Assembly (NCBI GenBank): GCA_017506865.1
Contig: JAFCMP010000046.1
Span: forward strand, 248,001-312,000
Direction: 5' to 3'
Length of the DNA: 64,000 nt
DNA from: Tribonema minus
Lineage: Eukaryota > Sar > Xanthophyceae > Tribonematales > Tribonemataceae
The notes beneath the pieces were generated by a model. It searched no databases, was not told the origin of the DNA, and saw nothing but the letters and a program-made list of their open reading frames with translations. Position 1 is the stretch's first letter. Every line of letters starts with the position of its first letter. Shown here in pieces: positions 54,601 through 64,000 of this stretch. The position numbers were made by a program, and so were the translations under genes.

Positions 54601-57526
54601 TGGGGCGGGGCAGCGTCGCGGTGCCGTACGCCGCGCTGCTGGAGGAGGCGTGCGCTCCGCGCATGTGCTACATTGCGCAAGTCAGGTGAGGGGGGTCCGT
54701 CGGCAGCGCTTCGTGATGGACGTTTTTGGTGGCAGGTGCGCGGTGTGCTGCCGCTGCGTCTGTCGGTATCTGGCTGGCTGCCGTTACAGCTGCCGCGGCT
54801 GGTCATGGCGCCGATCGCCAAGGCGGCAGCAGCAGCAGCAGCAGCAGCGTTGGCGCATCACGAACGCGGGTTTCAGCACGCTGCCCAGCAGTACAGCGGC
54901 AGACCCTGACGGCGACGCGGCTGATCATAGAACCAATCACCAAGGCTGCCGCGGCAGCTCTGGTAGCAGGAATTATTCGCCGTCGCTGTCGCCATCCGCG
55001 CTTTGCTGCTGGGCGGCGCCGCCGCTGGCGCTGCCTGCGGCTTGGCCGTCGGCGCATGGGTGAATGTGGACGCTGCGTGAGCGGAGCCCCTGTAACTACT
55101 GCTGCAAGCGTCACTGCATGGGGGGCATGCACACGATGCATGTTGGTGCACGTTAGGCAGCCGCCTGCGGAATTGTCCGCAGCAACGCTTTACGACGCAT
55201 TTTGTCGTCATGTGCTGCGCCATTGTCAACTCTTTGGAATCGCCAACTCCTGGTAACTGAGGGGCAGTATGGTGTGCTGTGCTGTTTTTAGCACTGCAAT
55301 GTCAGCGCTCATAATATTTCTTCTCCCTGCGCCTTAAGCTGCATAAATCACATAGACAGTCCTAGCCTGCCATCATGTCAATGCCAGTGCATGCAAGCGG
55401 CCCTATGCTGCTCCCATGCACCCTTGTTATGTCTGATGAATGGTCTTACAATGAGACAGTTGGACTGTGAACCAAAAAAGTAGCCTATGTGCAGGGCGAT
55501 TGGTGCGTGCACTCTACGTAATTCTTCCTGGCGGTGGTGGACCTCTTCAAAGTGTGCCAAGCAACTTGTGGCTGCGTCGCGACCCAGCTCTGACCGCAGC
55601 AAATGATAGTGCTTTCCAGCATGCGTCGCGACCCAGCTCTGACCGCAGCAAATGATAGTGCTTTCCAGCATGGGCCGGTTTCCCCTGTTCTGGCACTGTT
55701 GCACGCTGCAATGCGCTGTGTGCTGTCGTGGAGGAGTTTGCCTAACAGCCATCGGCGCACCACGGCAACAGGGAGCGCAGAGCAATGCTGCCGCGGCCAA
55801 TGTCAATGTGCGCGCGCTGCGTTCTTGCATGCGCGGTGCGCAAATACCACACTTATCATCCGCCCCGCACGCTGCCGACGCGTTGGACATGCTTTCACGC
55901 AGGGAGGCCATATGGGGCTGCGGGCAGCGGCCTTCAGCGCCCCGCTATGCAAGGGGCGCTGAGCGCTGCTGCAGCCATCCCCCCCCCCTCTGCGTACAGC
56001 ATGCACGCAGTTTATCTTCCGCTCTGCGCAAGTGCTGTGCTCTCGCCCCCCTGCACGCCCAACTTGGTTAACACACTGATGCGTTCATGTGCCTGGACAC
56101 AGGGCTGCCATTGAGGGGTGCGCGCAGCAGCTGTCGGCGCGTGGCGGCGGGGGCGGGGGCGGGCGTGGAGCGCTGCAGCGGCGCGCACCGAGCACCGCGT
56201 TCACGCGCCACACGCAGCCCGCGCAGCAGGAGAGCGAGCAGGTACAAGGGGTATGTATGTTGCTGGACACGCTTGTCTGTGGGCAAAGCGTCGATAGTGT
56301 GCCTGAGCGTCTAGTTGCCTTCGGGAACCTCCATGCCTGACATGTTGCGTGATGTTGCATATGCATCGCAACCTGCGTCCATGTACTTTGTGCAGAAGTG
56401 GGGCGTGCTCCTGCAGTACCGGTTATGTGTCTTACAGTGCGTAAAGCACAAGGACTGCGAATGCTGTGGCACCAGGCCAGCGCGAGTAGGATTGCTCACA
56501 CAGCACAGTGACGGCGGCAACAGTTGGGCTTTCAAAGCCGTACATTGTGCAGAGCGCCGACGACGCCTCAGAGTGCTAGTAGGCAAAGAATGGTGGCGAC
56601 ATTACGGTCGCAGTGGATTTCATGTTTGTTTCTACCAGGTGAAAGTTTTTCACAATTTCTAAAGTATGCTTTACTACAATGACATGCTTTGAGCAACAAG
56701 CTATGCAGTAGTATCGTGACAGCGCATTCTTGATGTCAAGCCGCACATGAAGGTGTCAAACAACCTTGGCACATATGCATTGGACCAAATATGTGTAGGA
56801 ATTATGTCTGACACTGCCGCTCATTTGTGTCCCCTGCGGTTCACGCGCTGCAGCTCCTTGCGGGCATCGCGCGCAACATGGCGGCTTGCATCGTTGGGAG
56901 TCGCAGCGCTGGGCACAAGGCGGAGATCATGGACGTGAGTCCGCATTGCCATACGCACAAATGTCAACTGCTGCATTAGCATCAGTATTTTTCTGGTTCA
57001 ACCAATAGAGGGATGGGCGGCTGCTTGCTGAATTCACATCCGTGTCGGCCACAGAGACATCATGACAACGTGCTGCGGCATGTGTGTAGTATTGCGGGTT
57101 TGTCCTTGTGCGGTGGCTGAGCTGCTCGAACACAGCCCTTGCTTAGCTTTGCAAAGCTCTTGTATGGGCCTGGAGCATGCGAGGGTAGCAGTTGCTTCAC
57201 CAGATATCAACATGACCAAAGCTTTGAGGCTCAATCGTACGAGTTGGCATTGTATTTACATACAGTGCTTCTGCATGACTGAGCACTGCAACTTCTACCG
57301 GCACGACATTATGCAAAGAGACACAGCAGTAAAACACGCGCGTGTACTCAACCCCTCAATACTATCCTACCCGATTGCGCAGCTGCTGAACATCGATGAT
57401 GCTGGCATGGAGCCGCGGCGCCTGGCGCGCGAGCTGCAGCAGCGCCTCACAACGGCCGTTCACATGGCAGAGGAGGCTGCCGAGCGGCGCAACCGCCGCG
57501 GCGCTGACGCGGCGGCGGAGGAGTAA
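51686..57526 (+). CDS. Unrecognised multi-exon protein
   Basis: Proposed exons: 51686-51889, 52087-52493, 52845-53111, 53497-53550, 53729-53796, 54269-54680, 54736-54890, 56103-56241, 56854-56934, 57383-57526 (stop), about 640 aa. Phases agree at every junction except exon 2 to 3: ending exon 2 at CAG|GTGACG (52425) would restore it, at the cost of LPFGPEELEGALPLLCGYMR. Exon 6 ends CAA|GTCAGG. Landmarks: PPTVFEVLAPLLEFAARKAI, SLVCIINAIELIKSDASC, FHWIAGSNIKLSL, MATANRLMENGELNAAVMGR, Ala-rich helices, and a helical acidic end (GMEPRRLARELQQRL). No transmembrane span or known catalytic motif is visible. The head-to-head arrangement with neurochondrin suggests co-regulation. I do not recognise the family; an adaptor or complex subunit would fit its helical, motif-poor make-up. 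Confidence 0.5.
55574..55671. repeat. Perfect 49-bp tandem duplication
   Basis: GCGTCGCGACCCAGCTCTGA opens two identical 49-bp units at 55574-55622 and 55623-55671, inside the intron between exons 7 and 8 of the unrecognised gene. Confidence 0.95.
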
Positions 57527-60324
57527 GGCTGCACACAGCACGCGCCAACTGTGCTGTGGACAGCTGGCGTTGTGTAATGCGCGCGGTGGGAGTGGGGGAG
57601 GTAGGGCTACGCACGGCGTGCGCCGACTGCTGCTGTGGAGAGCTAGCGCAATGTGTCCAGTGAGCGCGGTCGGGGGGGCGGCGTGGCGGGGTGGGGGGGT
57701 CACGAGCCAGCTGCGCAGGTCTGCCGTTTTCAGCACCTCATGATGGCTGTGCTGATGGCGCAGGCGATTGCTGAGCGGTGCCACTGCCGCGGCACCTTGT
57801 CGACGGGTGCTGCGCTGCCCTCGTGTAAAGCCACGCGCTGGACTTGCCACAGTTGAAGTGCTCAGAGCTCTACAGGGGGAGTCGTGGGGGCTGATCGAGC
57901 TGCAGAAGCGGCGGTTGAGCATTGCCATCGCTGCCACGTTGCTGATACCAAGGAGGACTCATGCAGCGCTGTACGCCGAGCGAGCAACTGATGCAGCACC
58001 ATATCATGGAGTGCTCTGTGCAGCGCCATGCTGCATCTCGTCAGCGCACAGTGATGACAGTCAACGTGATGATTCAGCGGTGAGCGCTGTTGCCACAGCA
58101 CATGTGCTGCAGAGATACTGGATTAGGACGTGGTCACCTTTGAGCGCTGCCGCAGGGCAACTGTTTTGGAGCATCGTGTTGGTGAACGACGCCGCACTTG
58201 TCTGAACACTGCCGCCACAGCCACTTGTACGACGGTGGTGATGCTGTGGGGGCAGTGTTACTCATCAAAGGTTTGAGATGCCGACATGTGTACGTGATGT
58301 CTGACACTGGGAGGGTGGCACTGGTACAAAGCTCACTGGCGGCGACAGCAAAATGTCATGTCAATATCGCAGGATGCATGCAGGACCCAGGCACTTGGAC
58401 AAGGCAATGTGAAACGCAGCGGTGCAGTGGCTGTGCAGCGTGTAATCCTTTTGTTGCACCTGCGTGTTGTCATAGGCGGATGCCGCCCAGAACTGCTGCA
58501 TACCTCTGTGCCGTGTGCAATGCCAACAATGTCAGACAGCAAGGCCTTCCCTCCACACATTATATCTGCTGAAGGGCTAGGGTCAGGGTTAGAATCTCTG
58601 CAACCATGGTAAATGTGGCTGATGCTCAGCTCAGAGCTGAAGACTGTTGACCCTTACTTGACTTCTTCACAAATGTCGATGTACGCATACATACGCACAT
58701 TCATTGTTGGTTTGGCAGCATCCAACAAGCAAGGAACTTCGCAACAGTTCCAGCTGGAACATGATAAGCATGTGCTAATCACCATTGCGACGTAGAGTGC
58801 TGTGGACATGGTCATTCGAGAGATGCTGATTCAAGCAGCCCTTCGAAGGGGGGGAGCAGCGGCAAGAAGTGTGGATACAGGCGCCATCATCCAGTGCAGC
58901 ACAATTCCACAATGATGCCTCAAGCTGCTTCTCAAAGTGCGCAGTGCAATGAGCATCGCCAAGCGCTCACGTGCAGAAACCCAGACAGTACATCCCGGTC
59001 GGTATGATTCAGATAGAATGCGATTGTATTTTGTGTTTGTCTTCAGCGGAAGCTGGGTGTGCGGCTCCACCTGTGCTCAATATGCATCTCAGGAAGCGAA
59101 GCCTCCACCATCTGTGCAGGCCACATGACTGTCGGCGTTCAACGCCGCATGTTGAAGGCCGGGCGCTGAAACAACCAAAGCAGCGCCAGGGCGGCAGCCT
59201 GTGGGAGCAGAGCGCAACAGGACATGCACTGAAAACCTTGAGCTATACATTGCAATGTGTGTGCACAAATATGTAATGTTGATGTGTGCGTTGTGTGCTT
59301 GGGCCAGAGCTACACAAGCGCAGCAACCGGCGACGCTTCAACCTGGACCAGCATCCGCCTGACACAACCCTGCAGTACCAAACAGCATGCACCTTGCATA
59401 TTTCAAACTGTCACATGGCCGTTCTGCAGTTATCATTGCATCGCAACACAACGCGTATATTGTGCCCTATGTAAGGGCTTCCGTCACATTGCCACTGAAG
59501 TGCTCCAGAACGCATTAGCTGTGTGATATGTGGGACCCAATGTCAGGCTCACGACGAACTTCCTGGTTTGTAATTCCGGCACCCATACGCCATGGCGGTT
59601 ATTGTGATGAAACACCATTCATTGTGATTCCAAATGCTGGATGAGGCCTTGCTGGCCCAGTACTGGGCATCATCAATACCTACCTGTGACCCTGGCTCGT
59701 TAGCGTCGACTCAAGTACGCTCAAGGTTGCCTACAATGAGTACTGGTTTTGATACTATTGCATATACCGCACATACGTACCGGTGTCTGGATGTCTGACG
59801 ACGCCCAGTTCACCATACAACATGATGCGCATTATGCGAGCGTTGACAATGAATACGTGCTGCAGTGATATTTGGGTCGATTGCAGGCAGTAGCTGTACA
59901 CACCGGGATTTATGGTCGGAATGAACGTATATTCCTTCAACAACACTTGTGTCCTTGTCACTGCGACTGCGTGCAGTCAACTTGCCACAGTATGATGACT
60001 CGTTTCTCCATGATTCTCGCTGCCAATGACAGAAAGTCAGGGGTCAAGGATACAATCTGCTTCAAGTGCTCAGCCAAAGAGGTGCAGCAATGATCCCATG
60101 TGCTCAACGAAGTCTAGTCATGCGTGGCGTTGAGACCAACCTTGTTGAAGGTGTTCCCTGACAGTCCTCAAGGCGGCCGTCAGGATATTTGCTAGCTGTG
60201 TCGCCTGGCTGGAGAGCATCTGCCTCGCCAATACTCGCGCCTGTTATCGCCTTCCCTGCCAAGGCAATGCATGCAAAGCAAATCATAAATGAACAAATGC
60301 TGTACTGTACTGATACCGCTTGCC
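57527..60324. other. Gene-poor region
   Basis: Directly after the stop there is a degenerate tandem duplication of about 75 bp (57535-57680; GCTGTGGACAGCTGGCG / GCTGTGGAGAGCTAGCG). The rest is of lower GC content with short open frames and no recognisable domain. A degenerate TTAGGG-like CTAGGGTCAGGGTTAG is at about 58576. Confidence 0.6.
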
Positions 60325-62095
60325 TCCCCAAACAATTTGAAGAAGGGTGCCCTGTCAGGGTATACTACATTCTCTACTGCCTGACCGCTTGCCCCCCCGC
60401 ACAATTTGCAGGAAGGTGCCTTGTCAGGGTATACTACATTCATGAGTACCTGACCGCTTGCCCCCCCGCACAATTTGCAGAAAGGTGCCTTGTCAGGCTA
60501 ACTACATTATCTACTGCCTGACCGCTTGCCCCCCCGCACTATTTGCAGAAAGGTGCCTTGTCAGGCCATGCTACATTCGTATACTGCCTGACTGCTTGCC
60601 CCCCCGCACAATTTGCAGAAAGGTGCCTTGTCAGGCTATACTACATTCATGTGTCAGGCTATACTACATTCATGACTACATTCATGAGTTGCCGACCGCT
60701 TGCCCCCCCGCACAATTTGCAGAAAGGTGCCTTGTCAAGCCATCCTACATTTGTTCGTTGGGACCTGACCGCTTGCCCCCCCGCACTACCTGCAGAAAGG
60801 TACCTTGTCAGGCCATGCTACATTCGTTACTGCCTGACTGCTTGCCCCCCCGCACGACTTGCAGAAAGGTGCCTTGTCAGGCTATACTACATTCTCTACT
60901 GCCTGACCGCTTGCCCCCCCGCACAATTTGCAGAAAGGTGCCTTGTCAGGCCATGCTACATTCATAGGGTCTGACCGCTTGCCCCCCCGCACTGTTTGCA
61001 GAAGGATGCCTTGTCAGGCCATGCTACATTCCATGAGGCTTGACCGCTTGCCCCCCCGCACTATTTGCAGAAAGGTGCCTTGTCAGGCTACACTACATTC
61101 TCTACTGCCTGACCGCATGCCCCCCCGCACTATTTGCAGAAAGATGCTTGTCAGGGTAGACAACATTACTGCCTGATGGCTTGCCCCCCCGCACTACTTG
61201 CAGAAAGGTGCCTTGTCAGGTTATGCTACATTCACGAGTACCTGACCGCTTGCCCCCCCGCACAATTTGCAGAAAGGTGCCTTGTCAGGGTATACTACAT
61301 TCTCTACTGCCTGACCGCTTGCCCCCCCGCACTATTTGCAGAAAGATGCCTTGTCAGGCCATGCTACATTCATGAGTAGCCGACCGCTTGCCCCGCCGCA
61401 CTATTTGCAGACAGGTGCCTTGTCAGGCTACACTACATTCTCTACTGCCTGACCGCTTGCCCCCCCGCACAATTTGCAGAAAGATGCCTTGTCGGGCTAT
61501 ACTACATTCATGACTACATTCATGAGTAGCTGACCGCTTGCCCCCCCGCACAATTTGCAGAAAGGTGCCTTGTCAAGCCATGCTACATTTGTCCATTGGG
61601 ACCTGAGCGCTTGCCCCCCCGCACTACTTGCAGAAAGGTGCCTTGTCAGGCCATGCTACATTCTCTACTGCCTGACCGCTTGCCCCCCCGCACAATTTAC
61701 AGAAAGGTGCCTTGTCAGGCTATACTACATTCTCTACTGCCTGACCGCTTGCCCCCCCGCACAATTTGCAGAAAGTTGCCTTGTCAGGCTATACTACATT
61801 CATGACTACGTTCATGAGTAGCCGACCGCTTGCCCCCCCGCACTGTTTGCAGAAAGGTGCCTTGTCAAGCCATGCTACATTTGTTCGTTGGGGCCTGACC
61901 GCTTGCCCCCCCGCACTATTTGCAGAAAGGTGCCTTGTCAGGCCATGCAATAGTTATTCATTGGGACCTGACCGCTTGGCCCCCCGCACCATTTGCAGAA
62001 GGATGCCTTGTCAGGCCATGCTACATTCATAGGGTCTGACCGCTTGCCCCCCCGCACTGTTTTGCAGGCAGGTGCCTTGTCAGACAATCAGGCAA
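60325..62095. repeat. Minisatellite, about 25 units of about 70 bp
   Basis: The unit contains CTGACCGCTTGCCCCCCCGC, then ACAATTTGCAGAAAGGTGCC, then TTGTCAGGC and (T/C)AT(A/G)CTACATTC. Most spacings are 67-72 bp; some units are longer, with an inserted CATGACTACATTCATGAGT or a TTGTTCGTTGGGACC segment. The first unit is the most diverged. Several frames are open across multiple units because many are 69 bp long. Confidence 0.95.
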
Positions 62096-62654
62096 GGTGG
62101 TGCCTCTCCCGTTACATCAAAGAACGACAATGAAACATGATGTCCAGCTTGTCCGACCATTCGCAGTACAACCTGAAAGGCACACAAGCCTAGCCATGCC
62201 TTCAGAGCACGATGGAGTGCGTGAGGATGCTGCAACGTGAGGCAATGCTTTACGCACGCATTACAACGCAGCACTACATGTAATCACATGGGAAAACGTA
62301 TCTGGTGGGAATGCTGCGCGATCATCCCTACACTCGTTCGCCTTCTCCAGGCAACAACGCTGGTATGGGCTCCGACCCTTCCTGCTAGCTTGCACCGGTC
62401 CCTCTGCAGCACACCTTGGCGCAGACCGGATAGTTGTGAAGCCCGCAAGACGCCTTCGGCGCAAATGCTTGCTCTGGAAGCCCCATCAACTGCCCGCCCC
62501 CTCGCCCTCGGTCTGCATCTGCACAGTGAATCGAAACAACCAGCGACGTGCGCAGCTTTGGTAGCCTCGCCGCCCACCATCCATCCTCCAGTACGCAACC
62601 TGTTTCTTGAACGCCTAGCCTCGGCCATGCCATAGCAGCAAATGCGTCCAAGAA

Positions 62655-62766
62655 TTACCTCTTTAAAAAAAGTAAACGGCTGCAGGAACTTCCTGATGAA
62701 GTTTTCCGTTTTTTCATTAAACGTCAACGTTTTAAACTCGAGAAACTGTGCTCTGCAGCTGTAGTC
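62655..62766 (+). promoter_or_regulatory. AT-rich upstream region of the ankyrin gene
   Basis: An unusually AT-rich stretch (TTTAAAAAAAGTAAAC, GTTTTTTCATTAAACG) with the inverted repeat AACGTCAACGTT just before the proposed start. Plausible promoter; inference. Confidence 0.4.
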
Positions 62767-64000
62767 ATGGCGGAGGCGCAGTTCAACGTCAACGGCATGA
62801 TTGTGGCGGAGGCGGTGGTGGTCGCAGAGGCCCAACAGGAGCCTGCCAATGGAGCGGACGGAACAGGAGAGGAGCAGGATGACGATGACCACGTGCGCCG
62901 TCAGCGTCAGCGGCAGCAAGCAGCATTTTAACATGCCGCATGCACGTTCTTCGCGAGCGCCGGTAAGGACGTGACACACTGCTTCGAACCCGTCCGCAAC
63001 TCTCGTCAGGGTTTTCTGAGCACTGAATTTACCTGACATCGCACCCAATTCAGACGCACCTGTTGGCTTCAACTACTACCGCACGCACAACTTTCGAGCT
63101 GGTGCACGAGCCCTCAAAGCCGAAGGGGACGCGCTATCAAGCTTGTTCTCCTGGGTTGACACTGACTGCTTCACAACTTCTGTCATGCTACGCATGCATG
63201 TGTATACATGTATTCATTTGCTGCTCTTGATCGTATACCACTGTGCCAACCTGATCCACGTCACACTAGCCACAACCACCACGCATGTCGCAGTAGTATC
63301 TGACCCGGTGCATGGCCTTGCATGTTTGCTTCCGATCAGGCATCACGGATGTGCTGGGGACAATCATCGATTTTGTGCACCTGACCAGGAGGTGCTTCCT
63401 TTACATGGCCCTCAACAAGCACCTCCGCCACGTCTACACCGACATGAGGGGTGCCAAGAAGATTACACACGTGCCGCTTGAGCTGCTCAAGGCAAACTGC
63501 TCAGTTCACCGCAATGCCACTGTGTGGCTGCAGCAGAAGCACGTAGTGTGGGCATTAAAGAGCGGCTGCTCTCCGGTTCACAACGATTTTGGTTCGTGCA
63601 GCCAGGCTGGGGCGGTATGAGCTTGCAGATTATATGCATCATGGCTATGGCGTACCGTTCAATCGTCAGGCCACCGCAGCGGCTGCTGAAGCCGGCCATG
63701 CGGATTACTTGAAGCAGTTGACAAATGCTGGCTGTTTGTGGAGCGGCGAAGTAGCCTTCCTCGCTGCCAAACATCGCCACTGGAACGTCCTGGAGTATGC
63801 GGAGAACAAAGGGCGCCTTGCTCAAGGCAACAACGCCTGCACCGGCGCAGTGGTGGGCGGGCACCGCGATGTGCTGAAGTGGCTCGTCAATCACGGCTGC
63901 AGCCCCGACAACACCACGACGGCCGCCGCTGCGAAGCACGGCGACTTGGAGTCTTTGCGGTACCTAGTCCAGGTTGGCGGAAGCGGCCTGTTAGGCGCGG
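62767..64000 (+). CDS. F-box-like / ankyrin-repeat protein (3' partial)
   Basis: Proposed exon 1 62767-62899 (Ala/Gln/Asp-rich, from MAEAQFNVNG) ends at a GTCAGC donor and joins in phase to an exon starting 63340. That exon begins ITDVLGTIIDFVHLTRRCFL, YMALNKHLRHVYTD, like the F-box-type N-terminus of stramenopile ankyrin proteins. Ankyrin-type repeats follow: AARLGRYELADYMHHGYGVP, AAAEAGHADYLKQLTNAGC, GAVVGGHRDVLKWLVNHGC, AAAKHGDLESLRYLVQVGG, running off the right edge. Between SPVHNDF and the first full repeat the frame shifts by one base near 63592-63598 (TTTTGGTTCG), so the gene is either slightly broken or the sequence has a one-base error. Exon 1 is the least certain part. Likely role: protein-protein interaction, perhaps ubiquitin-ligase adaptor; inferred. 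Confidence 0.65.

Noticed and set aside
60458-60974. Open frames of 143-169 aa across the minisatellite
   Set aside because: They arise because many units are a multiple of three long; frames shift at irregular units and the peptide has no recognisable family.
62284-63072. 262-aa open frame on the minus strand
   Set aside because: Its translation has no domain, is Arg/Cys-rich and lies opposite the proposed first exon and promoter of the ankyrin gene; long antisense frames are expected at this GC content.

Overview
The window is nuclear DNA from a GC-rich, intron-dense eukaryote, most likely a microalga or related protist. Evidence for this: almost every gene is cut into short exons with GT-AG (a few GC-AG) introns; proteins are rich in Ala/Gly/Gln runs; the telomere-type repeat TTAGGG occurs at many internal sites; and the gene set includes a PKA-type kinase, an RGS protein, a TRIC-like channel, neurochondrin, a bacterial/plant-type dihydroorotase and an F-box-like/ankyrin protein. 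The ankyrin style recalls stramenopile algae such as brown algae and xanthophytes, but the lineage is inference only. I reconstructed genes by joining exons at splice sites with matching phase; no transcript evidence was available.

Layout: 1-7936 (-) MCTP-like C2/membrane protein, running off the left edge; 8282-12002 (+) mitochondrial 3-hydroxyisobutyryl-CoA hydrolase; 12685-14296 (+) small unknown gene; 15674-21727 (-) PKA catalytic subunit in 9 exons; 22051-34351 (+) TRIC-like membrane protein with a bulb-lectin-like tail in 11 exons; 36105-42115 (-) dihydroorotase in 9 exons; 43783-45324 (+) RGS-domain protein; 47825-51580 (-) neurochondrin; 51686-57526 (+) unrecognised ten-exon gene sharing a very short bidirectional promoter with neurochondrin; 57527-62766 gene-poor, with a minisatellite of about 25 copies at 60325-62095; 62767-64000 (+) F-box-like/ankyrin gene cut by the right edge.

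The genes do not form a pathway. HIBCH serves valine breakdown, dihydroorotase serves pyrimidine synthesis, and PKA, RGS and TRIC-like proteins are signalling or ion-handling parts.

The most striking pattern is structural. In at least five of the ten genes, one or more exon edges, each with its adjoining splice site, are repeated two to five times in tandem inside the neighbouring intron. The copies are incomplete exons, always on the intron side, and many still carry a usable donor or acceptor. One copy has lost its AG. This looks like a recurrent process that builds and lengthens introns by duplicating splice junctions and leaves arrays of competing splice sites. Interstitial telomere repeats (including one head-to-head junction), a dispersed repeat of about 180 bp, and long poly-C tracts before acceptors add to the unusual intron landscape.
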